Shown here: one piece after another, positions 1-11,040 of the stretch
How the letters are laid out: the number at the start of each line of letters is the position of its first letter
How positions within the stretch are numbered: position 1 is the first letter of the stretch
Source of the DNA: Endomychus coccineus
Taxonomy: Eukaryota; Arthropoda; Insecta; Coleoptera; Endomychidae
NCBI GenBank assembly: GCA_958510875.1
Contig: OY294070.1
Span: 121,252,703-121,316,702 of the forward strand
Direction of reading: 5' to 3'
Length of the DNA: 64,000 nt
Program-made: the position numbers and the translations under genes
Notes under the pieces: model-generated
Seen by the model: only the letters and a program-made list of their open reading frames with translations
Databases searched by the model: none
What the model was told of the DNA's origin: nothing

Positions 1-389
1 AGTCTTACTGATCAAATTTAGTAAAATTCCAGAATATTCACATAACCGATGGTACTTGTCCTGTAGGATCTCGAAAGGTTGTGAATACGTGATGAGGAGA
101 ATTCGGGATATAGATATTCTGTAACGTGGCTAATTATGTCCGAGATCATCGAAAACGTGTTATAACGAAGTTTCATATGAATCCGAGTTTGAATCGATTG
201 TGAAATACGCCAGATTTATGTGTGAGAATCATGGAAAATATGGCAAAACGAATGAGCTGTTGTGCGAACAATCACGGCGGACATTTAAATTATGTTATAA
301 ATAAAACAGACGGCGCCACAATCGAAAATCCATGTGACATTTGTGATGTACCATCTTTAACTAGAACGCATTAAAATTATCAGACTGAT

Positions 390-968
390 ATGTCATTCAG
401 TTGTTTTGACAACCATCGAAAGCAAGCAGCCTTGAAGATTTTTGTAAACGTGGGAAAAAGTGATTTTCTTGTTTTGATTAAACATTATTTCTTGCGTGGA
501 AAAAACATTGCGCAAACCAAAGCATCGCTAGTTAAAGATTATGGGGACTCCTCACCATCGATTGCGACGATTCGCAAATGGTTTACAGATTTTCGTTGTA
601 TTAGTATGACCCCAAAGGACGACGAACGTTCTGGTTGTGCAATTGGGGTTACAACGCCAGAAATCGTCGATAAAATCCATGGTATGATATAGGACGATCG
701 GCGGAATAAAGTGCACGAGATTACTGATGCTATGGGCATCTCAACCGAACGGGTAACATTTTGCATACCTTTTTTAATATGAGAAAGCTGTCTGCCAGAT
801 GGATGCCGCATTTGCTCTCTGTTAACAACAACCGCGACCGTGTGACAACTTTAAAGGAGTGTTTGGCGATGTTCAACCGCGATAAGAAGGACTTTTTGCG
901 CCGTTTCGTAACCGTGGGCGAAACATGGATCCATCACAGCACACCAGAGACCAAAGAACAGTCGTAAC
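390..968 (+). pseudogene. mariner transposase, N-terminal half (broken)
   Basis: DNA-binding and early catalytic part of a mariner transposase. The ATG at 390 opens a 100-codon frame with the helix-turn-helix region (QTKASLVKDYG, then SIATIRKWFTDF). It stops at TAG (690), reads on as DDRRNKVHEI, then shifts frame near 752 into the MRKLSARWMPHLL region. The first catalytic Asp should sit in a T-V-D-E-T-W context but reads TVGETWIHH, so the catalytic Asp is Gly. The frame ends at TAA just inside the target duplication of the nested insert. Coding resumes after 2257. Inactive. Confidence 0.85.
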
Positions 969-976
969 AGTGGACT

Positions 977-2257
977 GCTATGGAGAAGCTGTTGGGGTTG
1001 GAACCACTGCACCTTGCCGTTCAGGCAGAGGCCATAAGAGGAGCGTATCGCTTCGATCTTATCGGCCAAGGGAAGGCTGACCAAAAAGGCCGAAGCATCC
1101 TCGGATTGCTTGGATCACCTGAGCCATTGGGGATGAGATCCGACAGGATCAAGGTTCACAGCACTTCCGTGCCTTTCATGATTAAAACCGCGAATGGGCG
1201 GGAGAAAGCTGGGGGCAGTCCTCATATGATACCAGGGGATTCCATATGGCTTACCGAGGGCACCAAGACGGAAAAAAGTACGGGTGCTGGAATAGTCGAG
1301 AAAACGGACCAAGGGGAAATAATTTCTTTGAACCTAGGAACTTTTGCGACAGAATTCCAAGCAAAAATAGTTGCAATTACAACATGTGCTCAAATCATGA
1401 GGGAGAGAGCCTATGAGAATAGACAAATCACAATCATAGTGAGCAACTTGACAGTGCTTAAGGCACTTGAGTCATACACAATCACCTCACAATGTGTACT
1501 TGATTGCGTCGTCAAAGAACTAACGGCACTAGTGATGAACCCCAATAGAGTAACACTCGTGTGGGAGTCTTAAGAAACCAAACGAGAAGGCACAGAAACT
1601 GCCGTCGCACTCGCTAAAGCGGGGGTGTAAAAACCACTGATTGGACCAGAGCCAACCTGTGGCATTTCTCATGCCACAGCGAAAACTGTAATCCAAAAAT
1701 GGCTCGAAATAGAGAACCGTGCCTACTGGAGAAAACTGCCCCGTATATCGCACTCCAAGCGACTGATGGGAGACCTCCAGCAGCAACGAGTGAAAAGTCT
1801 GCTGACGTTCAGCAGACAAAAAATACGGAATCTTGTTGCATTCCTGACCGGACACGCCCCATGCAACAAACACCTCTACACGATGGGACTGGTGGATCAG
1901 CCCACTTGCAGGGGTTGCGGCGTGGAAGATGAGACACATATGCATGTGCTGTGTCAGTGCACGGCATACATGGTAGGTCGTCGGACATACCTCGGAGACG
2001 ATAAGACTACACCCGAGGAAATCAGAAGTATCCCTATATCAGGCTACTGAAATTCATAGAATACACCGGACTGATGAGGAGGTAGAAACAAGTGAGGGCA
2101 CAATAGGACTATAATGACCGCAGTGCTGTGGGGCTCCCCTTAGGATGGAGAACCAACCTCACGGAGGAGGGGTTTTAGTCGGTAGGAATCAGACACACCC
2201 GGGGGCACGGGCACCCGAGGCGTCTATGCAAGATTTCCCCTCCTCTACGCAAAAAAA
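977..2257 (+). mobile_element. 5'-truncated non-LTR retrotransposon (RNase H-bearing, I/LOA-like) nested in mariner
   Basis: Target-primed insert flanked by a perfect 11-bp duplication AACAGTGGACT (966-976 and 2258-2268) and ending in a short poly-A (2251-2259, merging with the duplication). Reading frames show the tail of reverse transcriptase (LEPLHLAVQAEA), an RNase H domain (980-1573; TGAGI, FATEFQAKIVAI) and a C-terminal Cys/His knuckle (1766-2050; CRGCG...ETHMHVLCQC). The usual RNase H T-D-G-S motif reads TEGTK, so a metal-binding Asp is lost, and the frames are broken by stops. Clade assignment is by motif style only. Confidence 0.85.
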
Positions 2258-2258
2258 A

Positions 2259-2745
2259 ACAGTGGACTTGTCCTTGGGAATCGAAGCAGAAAAAGGCCAA
2301 AGTGAGTTTATCGGTCAACAAGGTCATGGCGACAGTTTTTTGGGGTGCACACGGTTTCGTTCATATCGATTACCTTAAAAACGGCAAAACGGTCACCGGC
2401 AAATATTATGCAGAGCTGTTGGATCGATTTGACCCCGATTTGGCATAGAACAAAGTGCTATTCCACCAGGACCACGCACCGGCGAACAGATCCGCAGTCG
2501 CAATAGCAAAATTGCATGAATTGCGCTACGAATTGGTTCATCATCCACCATATTCTCCAGATTTGATCCCAAGCGATTTTTATCTATTTCAAAACTTGAA
2601 GAAATGGCTAGGCGGAGAGAGATTTGGCTCCAACGATGAGGTCATCGCTGGAACAAACGCCTATTTTGATTGCCGAAATCGTATTATTTGGAAGGGATCG
2701 AAAAATGAGAAAAACGTTGGCGAAGGAGATTATGTTGAGAAATAA
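2259..2745 (+). pseudogene. mariner transposase, C-terminal half (broken)
   Basis: Continuation of the transposase begun at 390. The frame passes through the target duplication (QWTCPW), then KVMATVFWGAHG, a stop at about 2446, and FHQDHAPANRSA followed by YSPDLIPSDFYLF. Counting from the Asp of FHQD to the Asp of PSDF gives 34 residues, so this is a DD34D mariner. The motif style fits the irritans/mellifera groups. Two frames are needed near the end. Confidence 0.85.
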
Positions 2746-2815
2746 AATAAGTTTTGACCAAATAAATCATTTCTTGTTTCATTTTTCAGGGACTTTTCTC
2801 CTTGCCCTCGTATTA

Positions 2816-4700
2816 CTAAATCCAGGGTATTCGTAACCGTTTTCATTTTATCGCAATTAGGTACAAACAAGTTAGTTTCTATCAAAACCTCATCTATTTC
2901 AGGTTTCACCTGTTTTTAAACTGATGGAAATCACGTACATAAAAACCAAAACAAACTTGCAATATAAATCAAACCAAAGCTTGGCGTTAAAAAAAGGGCG
3001 CGTGTTAATAGTATAGTCCTGAAATTAATTAGTGAAAATAATTAATCAACAACAGTCATTCCGTAATTGTTTAATTAACCGAGCGATAATGAATTGACGT
3101 ATATAGAAACCACTGAATGTATATTAGATGTACGAAAAAGGCAAGAGTGGAACTTCATTATATTCATTATTAATGCCGTAAGACAGTTTTTAATTATATA
3201 CTCATTATAAGGTATTACATTACAGCCTCGATTACAAAGCTTAATTATTCAAATATTACGATGACAGTTAATAAGATACGTACCGCGATACGGACGTGAA
3301 AACAAGGAGCGATTATAAATTTAATTGTAGAGTAGCAAAACGAATACAGGTGGCGGATTCGATTTAAAATTGTCTTTGTATATCTTTCTAAAATATCTAT
3401 ACTTTTCACCAAGACACAAAGTGTGCAACTAAATGATTTTTAATACTGAAGTAATCTATTTGGTTCATCTTCACAGTAGAAAATTCAATTCATACATATT
3501 TTTTTTGAATTAAACCTAATGAGGTCGTTGATAGAGGGATCTTCTCCAAAGGTGTAGAAAAATTTGGTAAATGTTGTTTATTTTTGTGTATATCTCTGGT
3601 TCTATTCAACTTCGCAAAACGTAAGATGTCTGATAATTTATTCAACAAATGTAGACGTTTTACAAATATGAATTAGGTTAATATTCTTTTTTATACGTGT
3701 ATTGCTCGGTGTATTGTCCATCAGGGAAAATAATGAACAAAACATATTATTTTCACTAATTAGGGTATGTCTGTTTTCTCGTTTTAGCTGGTTGATCATG
3801 AAAAAATAAATAATTCTACTTGATATTTCAAAATGAAGTTAAGTGAAGGGAAATTCGGCTCCCATCATATGTTCTTATTGATCAAATCTTTATGACGTTC
3901 TTCAAGTCCAAAAGAATTTGCCTAAATACTGATTATCTTAATAACAACAGTTTTCGAATTTCCCATTAATTGGTATGATTCCACCCGCCCTAATTATCTC
4001 CAACTACAAATCCCCAAGAACCTGGATATCACAATTTTCTCATACTCTTGGATGCATCGAGGAGAACTTTTTGCTACAACTTCTTTCCTCAAGTGGAGGT
4101 AGGTTAGTACCCAGATATCGATATTTCTTTTCGTCAATAATAATAATTATTGTTAACACTCTTTCAGATACTTTGTACCAAGTCCTCCTTGCTTGGGATA
4201 CTGTTCCAGTATCAGGCTAGTTTCATACCATGAACCAAAGTGATTCAAAATTTGTTGCGGGCGTTGTTTTTGATCAAACCTTCACAAATGCTTAAAATGT
4301 GCACATGTTTGATAAAACTTAACCCATAGATAAATTACCAGAATTACCCAAGTGCTTAAAAAATTGCTGTAATAGCTTGCAGATCAGAGACTCGAATGCG
4401 ACTGAAGAATTTCCGTAGAACAACATTAACATCCGTGTATTCAAACCCAACTGACACCAGAGATAAACATAAGTCGAACATATGTTACCGCTTGATTCGC
4501 ACTCCCATTAGTTTACCAGCCGTGAAACACCACAAGTTTCCAATATCGCTCTAGAGATGGATTGCAGTATAGATGATGCCACTGTCTATTATTCCCGGTC
4601 ATAGTGCTTACAAAGGTAGAAAGATATTGTACGTTTTTGTCTATTATAAGTGGGTCATAGTTGATATATTCAATTTAAAACATGCTTGTTTTACCAAACC
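2816..4700. other. AT-rich sequence, nothing recognised
   Basis: No open frame with recognisable content and no clear repeat structure. Probably intronic if the AUTS2-like gene extends leftwards. Confidence 0.5.
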
Positions 4701-4713
4701 AGTACCATGTGTT

Positions 4714-4786
4714 TTTTTAACACTTTGACTACACGAGAGGGAATACTAATGTTCGAAGAACCTCGTATGAGCCAGCGGTGGAATGT
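4714..4786 (+). repeat. dispersed repeat, copy 1
   Basis: A stretch containing CTTTGACTACAC, GTTCGAAGAAC and GAGCCAG recurs, diverged, at 26785-26860. Family unknown. Confidence 0.45.
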
Positions 4787-4918
4787 TGGGCATTCGTATT
4801 TTTCTTGAAGGGTCACATTAATGTAACTAGTAAATGATAAGATGTTGAAGCGGAATAAAACATAAATAATAAATTTATTCAATAATGAGTGACCCCACCG
4901 CGATTGTTTATGCACTCA

Positions 4919-5890
4919 TTTACTCGATGAGGTACAGTTTGAACAAGTCAATGTCGCCTTGAGGTATCCCATCCCAAGCGTCTCGATCATCTAAATTGTG
5001 AGGGGGTGGCGTAAACTACTCAGTCTTGTACCGATTATATCCCAGACATGTTCAATCGACGACAGATCCGGTGAACGTGATGGCCATGGAAGCACCACCA
5101 CATCAGCATCTTCAAAATACTGCGTTATAACTCTTGCCGTATGAGGGCGGGCATTATCCTGTTGCAAAATTGGATCAATTAACTCCCGAAGATATGGCAC
5201 TGCAACAGGTTCCAACACGTTGGTTATGTAATAGGCTGCATTTAGAGCCCTGGACGAAAACTAGAGGTGACCTACTGCCATAACATATTACACCCCAAAC
5301 CATTACTCCTAATGTAAGGGCAACAGCAAATTGCAGATTTCTTCTTTCCCCACGTAAACGCCTCACCCTCCTTCGCCCATCATGGACCCACAAACAAAAT
5401 CGCGACTCATCACTGAAGACCTCATGATGCCATTCCTGCACCCAGTTCGACCTCATGATGCCATTCCTGCACCCAGTTCACTCGGTCATTACACCACTCC
5501 AGCCTACGGGCGCGAATAGGTGGGGTAAGGGGAAGACATAAAAATGGTCAGTAAGAACGGAGCCCAAAAGATGTCATGGAAACTATTTGTCCTAAAGCTT
5601 CCATCCAATCATTTCCTACGGCTCGTGTAGTGGAAAACCTGTATCTTAGGGCCAATCGGGGCCAATGTTCTTAGGTGGCGTTCTTCACTATCTGCAGTCG
5701 TCCTAGGACGTCCGGATTCGCGGCGACGATCAGACCATCTTGACCAACATCTTAACACTGTTGTAACGTTACGACCCACACGGTTGTCAATTTCCCGAAA
5801 TAAAAATGCACCCTCCCTCATACCAATAATCCGGCCACGTTCAAACTCACTTAACTGGGTATAATTTTGGCGTTGTCAAACTCTAGTCAT
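4919..5890 (-). pseudogene. Tc1-like transposase (DD34E), broken
   Basis: Tc1-family transposase on the minus strand. The putative ATG (5890-5888) is followed at codon 5 by a stop, then QLSEFERGRIIGMREGA and IDNRVGRNVTTVLRCW (helix-turn-helix and GRPR-type hook, GRPRTT). Catalytic residues are visible: VFSDESRF, QQDNARPHTA and SSIEHVWD, with 34 residues between the second Asp and the Glu. A 31-bp tandem duplication (5418-5448/5449-5479) shifts the frame between the N-terminal and catalytic parts, and further breaks separate the segments. The C-terminal end GIPQGDIDLF is followed by stops. Terminal inverted repeats were not located. Inactive. Confidence 0.85.
5418..5479. repeat. 31-bp perfect tandem duplication inside the Tc1 transposase
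   Basis: Two identical adjacent 31-bp copies starting GACCTCATGATGCC. Since 31 is not a multiple of 3, the duplication breaks the transposase frame. Confidence 0.95.
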
Positions 5891-6147
5891 TGTGGATAAT
5901 GTTTACGACAGAAATGTGAAAATAGAACTATGAAAAATGTTCATTTTTACGATTAGGGCTTGAAAACATTCCTCTTCTTTACATAAAAAAGCATTAAAAA
6001 AACTGAGATAACGTTGGAGTTTTTTACTGAAACTTTAATCATTTCTTGATTATATTGAAGTATCCTTATGTTAAAATATCAGGCTTATTGCTCAACAAAC
6101 ACTAGGTGTTGCGTTTTTTATTCAAATCATTATATATAGAAAGATCT

Positions 6148-6561
6148 GAAAACTATATTTTTGTACAGCTGTCAAAAAAGCTTGACATTTCTGCATCTCT
6201 ATTGATGCGTAAATGTTTACTTTTTTTCACTGCCAAAATAATTCACAAAATAAACATGAAATATTACTTTTTGAAGGATTTATTTAACAGAGTCAATTAT
6301 TAATTGATTATTTATCATAAAACAATTTAACAGTCGTTTAAAAGCGATAGCTTATCGGGACAAAAAACCACGTTAAGATGTATTGGAAGTGTTTATTTTT
6401 AATATATTTCAGACGATGTAAATTCACATTCACAGTTGTACAAAAAATATTGTTTGTATTTCGTGTATAAAATTCATGTTTTCATGTCACATTCAAGAGA
6501 ATTAACACTCTGATGTGCCAAAAAACACTCTTTTTACGCACTTAATACAAAAATAACTATT
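6148..6561 (-). mobile_element. non-autonomous, internally deleted derivative of the Crypton-like element at 34451-36166
   Basis: Positions 6148-6322 match the reverse complement of about 35985-36166, and 6323-6561 match the reverse complement of 34451-34690. The whole recombinase gene between those points is absent. Both ends are kept, with short inverted termini built on TATTTTTGTA. The junction is near 6322 (AAAACAATTT joined to AACAGTCG). The copy is about 414 bp, in opposite orientation to the longer copy. No target duplication was seen, as expected for a tyrosine recombinase. Confidence 0.8.
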
Positions 6562-7689
6562 TGCTAACCACTTGTTTGAATCTCACCGCTATTATCATTT
6601 GATTTGGATCTAGTATAAATGTAGAAAAGTCAATTTATGAAGTTCAATAAAAATCTTTAAACCATTCAAATAATAAAAATAATCTGTTTCACGACCTATT
6701 ATATTTCGGGTGTACTGGTACTTGGTAAGTTTGCACTGATATATTATTTTTTTATTATTGTTTAGGAGCCTACTTACAAAAATTCTTGGACTATTTCCTC
6801 CTCGATTTGCTCTTTTCAATCTCTTTTAATGTATGTTTTGAAAATGATCCATAACGATCGAAATTGGCCAACAACAATACAACAATTGTAGTATCATTTA
6901 CCAAAGTAGTCAGTTATTCGTTCAAAATCAAATATAACAAAGTACCGGACAATATTGAACTGAATGAAGTAATCCATCAGGTTACGTGGTTGTTGGGCGT
7001 TTACCTGATACTCCGGTATTGTTAGTATTTTTTGTGCGTAGGCTACCTCTTATACTTATAATTGCGTGAGACTGTGAGACCTCCGTGTTCGCCTCTAGGG
7101 AACACTCCGGCTGCAGGCCATCGGCTTCTCTCAGAGAGGGACCAGCGCCGAGTTCAACGTCCATGCTCGGCGGACCACCGACCGCCTTTGCCTACTGAAT
7201 GCACAAACTGCCAGTCTCCCGAGCTCTTATAAATGACTCAGCTGGTTGCCCAACTTAAATAGTTGGCCTATCATAAATAGTGACCGTATGATAGAACAGA
7301 TATCGGGAAATACCTACGATATCCCGAGCAATTTAAAGCGCCAATTCATGGTAGAAACAAAAAATAGGTTCCACTCTTTACATTTAAATATTGCCGGTGT
7401 TTTTTGGACCGTGGATAATCTGCAACGGTGAATTACACCAGTTTATTAGTAAATAATAGTTGTGAGAAAAATGATGAAGATAAAACATGATCATTATAAG
7501 AAAAACATTTTGTTCCACGAACTAAATCAGTACACATTTAGAAGAACTGAAACGTTTGATACAATTTCGTGTCCAAATGCTTTTTAATATAATTTTAGAC
7601 AAATATAAGGACTTAATTTCATAAAAATTGAGAAGAAAAGGAAAATATTAATACATTAATTTATTTCTTGTTGTAATCCGCCAGATAAC
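6562..7689. other. unassigned sequence with a GC-richer block at about 6975-7240
   Basis: Mostly AT-rich. The block at 6975-7240 is clearly richer in G+C and holds a 60-codon minus-strand frame (7164-6982) with no recognised motif. It may be the edge of a degraded retroelement; this is not established. Confidence 0.35.
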
Positions 7690-7945
7690 AATGTTAAGGT
7701 CTCTAGTCTAAACCGATTAGTAACATTACAAACTAATAGTTCTAGACATCTGTTTCACTCTTCTCACAGACCTAGAACGAGAAAGTTTGCAACGTTATTG
7801 AACGATTATCTAACGAAGGTATTCATAACTGATCGTAACCGACTAATAGAATGGTAAAGAAACCAAATTATTTAACGGCATCTGTTAGTAGATGTCCCAC
7901 TGAGAAATCAAACAATGTACCACATTGACTAATAAATTTGAAGAC
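7690..7945 (+). repeat. direct repeat, left copy
   Basis: Shares a diverged sequence in the same orientation with 10195-10415 (for example GAACGAGAAAGTTTG, ACCAAATTATTTAACG and AATCAAACAATGTACCACA). The two copies flank the mariner and the long inverted repeat between them. Family unknown. Confidence 0.7.
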
Positions 7946-8074
7946 TGAAGATATGGGGAAAGTTAAACTACTTGAGTGCACCAAAAGGAAATACCAAACC
8001 TAACCAATGTAACTATCGAGAAATAAATAAATACCTTCATTTATATTTTGTTAGCTTTTGCCGTCAACATTATA

Positions 8075-9557
8075 CTGGGTTCCCCATAATAGACTACCCA
8101 TTTTATATTATTAATAAATTTCCTACGAGATAACTAAATAGGTTGTTCTCTGTGGGATTATCTGTAGTCTTTGGGATTTAAGTAAATTATCAATCTAGTA
8201 GGCGCCTGTCACAAATAAATTTTAAATTAATAATTCCGTGGAACGCCATTTTTCTACGAGAAGTTTGTTAGTTTTCATCAATAATTATTTAATTTCTTTG
8301 CTTTGAGACATTATTTCAACATCCGTTTGAACTTTCATGGATTACTCAGTCCAACAACGTGTGTTTTGTGTAGAAACTTACATAAGAAGCAATTCGAAAG
8401 AAGAAGTTAGGCGTGCATTCCGGCGTCAGTTTAATAACAACAATAGGGGTCACGCGCCAAATCGTAAAACTGTTGAGTTATGGGTTCGTCATTGGCGTGA
8501 AAATGGTTCTGTACAAAATTTGAAGAAGCCTGGAGTCGAAGAACAGTTCGTACACCAGGAAATATTGAACGAGTTAGAATTGCGTTTACGAGAAGTCCTA
8601 AAAGGTCTGCTAATCGACAAACCCTTATCCTAGGAATATCGAAGGGAAGCTTAGATCGAATTCTTCAAAGGGATTTAAAATTTCATCCCTATAAATACCA
8701 AATGGCACAGCACCTTAGCAATCAAGATATAGAAGCAAGGTTAGCATTTTGTCAAGAATTTTTGTATTTACATCAAGGAGCAATTCACAGTCTCCTAATG
8801 ACCGACGAAGCAAATTTTTATTTGAACGGCATGGTCAATAAATAGAATTTTAGATACTGGTCAAATGAAAATCCTCGTGAAATCTTCACACAGAACCTCC
8901 ATAATTAAAAAGTTGTTGTGTGGAGTAGGATCTTTTGGTATTGTTGGCCCTTATTTTTTTGAGGATGAAAATAACCGCGCTGTAACAGTAACATCCGAGC
9001 GCTACGTTGATATGCTAGAGACATTTCTCATTCCAGAATTAAATAGACGAGGATTACTAAACAATGCGTTACTATTCGAACAAGATGGGGCAACAGCTCA
9101 TACCGCCATAAACTCAATGAGGGTCCTGCGAGAAATATTTAATGGCCGACTAATTTCTCGATTCGGAGATTTGCCTTGGCCTTCGAGGTCCCCCGACTTT
9201 ACGGCACCCGATTTTTTCCTGTGGGGATATTTAAAAGCCAAAGTGTTTGCGAGTCGTCCAGGTACAATTGAGGAACTGAAAGTCAAAATTCGTGAAGAAG
9301 TTGAAGGGATAGAAGAAGGTTTGCTACGCCGTGTAATGAACCACTTTTTATCTAATATTGAAAAATGTGTTGAAGTTGGTGGAGGTCATTTAGAAGACGT
9401 GATTTTTAAAAGTTAAAATTAAATTAGCCAAATATTTATAAGTTATCATAAATCCCAAAGATTTAGCGGTAATTTAGTAAAATGAAAAGTTTGTTTTGTT
9501 AACAAAAAAAATTTTAATTCAAATATTAAAATGGGTAGTCTATTATGGGGAACCCAG
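8075..9557 (+). mobile_element. DD41D mariner, 1483 bp, 31-bp perfect terminal inverted repeats
   Basis: Left end 8075-8105 and right end 9527-9557 are perfect reverse complements over 31 bp, starting CTGGGTTCCCCATAATAG. TA dinucleotides at 8073-8074 and 9558-9559 are the target duplication. The encoded transposase is damaged, but the ends look young. The element sits at the edge of the long inverted repeat at 9558-10160. Confidence 0.9.
8337..9416 (+). pseudogene. DD41D mariner transposase, broken
   Basis: The ATG at 8337 starts a paired-type DNA-binding region (MDYSVQQRVFCVETYI). A frameshift occurs near 8580. The reading then continues through GISKGSLDRILQRDLKFHPY and the first catalytic Asp in LMTDEANFYLNG. 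A stop interrupts NK-NFRYW, and another shift near 8910 leads into the long frame ending at 9416. The second Asp is in FEQDGATAHTA and the third in TAPDFFLWGY, with 41 residues between them. Two frameshifts and one stop make it inactive, although all three acidic residues remain. Confidence 0.9.
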
Positions 9558-10160
9558 TACAGTGCTTTCGTATCATTTTTAGCCAAACTATCCATTTCTG
9601 AGGAATCTCCTGAAACAGGTCGATTTTTAATCTCAATTTGCCACAATTATAAGGGAAAATTAAATATACAGGATGATCCACGATTGAGTAATGTCTCGTC
9701 CGCTACAATTTTTTCTAATAGACCACCTATATATTATTCAATTTTTGGAATCTCCATGGAAAGCTGAATTCAAAAATATATCACACATAGGATTTGTATA
9801 CAGTGCGTCCGGGTTCTAGCGTCTTTTCCAAAAATCATTTAATTTTTTACGAATTTATCCACTACTTTACGAGAGCCCTGAATTTAACGGACGCTCTGTA
9901 TACAAACCCTATGTGAGATATATTTTTGATATCAGCTTTCCATGGAGATTCCAAAAATTGAATAATATATAGGATGTTCCATTTGAAAAAATTGTCGCGG
10001 ACGACATTACTCATACGTGGATCACCCTGTATATTTCATTTTCCCTTATAAATGTGGCAAATTGAGATTAAAAATCGACCTATTTCAGGATATTCCTCAG
10101 AAATGAATAGTTTGACTGAAAATGAATTTATTCAGTTCTTTACGAAAGCACTGTATATGA
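9558..10160. repeat. long imperfect inverted repeat (foldback), arms about 250-270 bp
   Basis: 9558-9810 matches the reverse complement of about 9888-10160, including TACAGTGCTTTCGTA at the outer ends and TTTGTATACAG at the inner ends, around a spacer of about 75 bp. Each arm contains a TATACAGGGTGATCC-like motif of the kind that marks MITE ends in many insects. No protein coding. Confidence 0.85.
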
Positions 10161-10194
10161 CTAGAAAGAAAAACTAAGCTGACTTGGCAAATAA

Positions 10195-10415
10195 TATAAG
10201 TATAAGGTCTCTTTAGTGTACATTACGAACTCATAACAGGTCTTCCCATAGAATGCATCAGTAGAACGAGAAAGTTTGTTAACTGATGGAACGATCCTCT
10301 ATCGAATAACCGACTAATAGGAGTAAAGAGACCAAATTATTTAACGCCATCTTTGAGTAGATTTCCCACTAAGGAATCAAACAATGTACCACAATGTCTA
10401 ATAGATTTTTGTAGA
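10195..10415 (+). repeat. direct repeat, right copy
   Basis: Partner of 7690-7945 in the same orientation. Confidence 0.7.
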
Positions 10416-10659
10416 ACTTTAAAAGTTAAGGAGGAAGTAGTAAATATTCGAATAAATGATTTAGAAATCTGCGATTGAAACACCAAAAATGGCCAAAACC
10501 CCAAATCTATACATATTTGAAAATATTTACGAATTATTCATTTTATTCCAAACTAATCGATTATAATATAAATTGAATGATCATATTTTTATTGTTGTTC
10601 ACTAAAATTTTTTGTTTCTTCTCTCATAATCTAGTAGAGTAATGCAACCAAATTCCAAG

Positions 10660-10870
10660 CTTTTATTTTCTCCAGGACGGCGAAACCCACAATTACCATG
10701 CTGGGTATCACCACGAACCGCACCCTCTCATGGGACAATCATGTGAGGTCCATTGCGAATACTGCTTCACAGAAACTTGGTTTTCTATTCCCTGCCAAGA
10801 GTAACTTTTCACACCAGTAGCTCTTCTTGATCCACAAAGCACAGATTAGACCTGTCCTGGAGTACTGGAG
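10660..10870 (+). pseudogene. non-LTR reverse transcriptase, late RT segment (continues at 12881)
   Basis: Reads as LGITTNRTLSWDNHV, ANTASQKLGFLF and KAQIRPVLEYWS, the thumb-side tail of a jockey/CR1-type reverse transcriptase. There is one in-frame stop before LFLIHKAQ. It is cut after EYWS and resumes at 12881 with HVWNVASKYTPKF. TTTGGA occurs at both edges of the insert (10872 and 12882) and may be a short target duplication. Confidence 0.8.
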
Positions 10871-11040
10871 CTTTGGATTAGGGTATAAACAAAGTTGCAA
10901 AGGTTTTTTCAAGAAAAACTACTTGCTAACTGTTATTGGAATATACATTTATCAATTCGTTCTTTTTATTTTCAAACTTAGAAGATTCTTTACAGATTTC
11001 AAAAAATCTTTCAATTACAACACACGCAACATTTCATATA

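Larger units (their letters stand above)
85..2815 (+). mobile_element. mariner (DD34D) transposon, interrupted by a non-LTR insertion
   Basis: Cut-and-paste mariner element. Transposase coding is visible on both sides of a foreign insert (977-2257). The right end (about 2789-2815) reads CTTGCCCTCGTATTA. Its reverse complement loosely resembles positions 85-110 (AATACG...GGAGAA), taken as the other end; that match is imperfect, so the left boundary is uncertain. Without the insert the element would be about 1.45 kb, close to the usual 1.3 kb of mariners. It lies in the probable first intron of the AUTS2-like gene. Confidence 0.6.
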
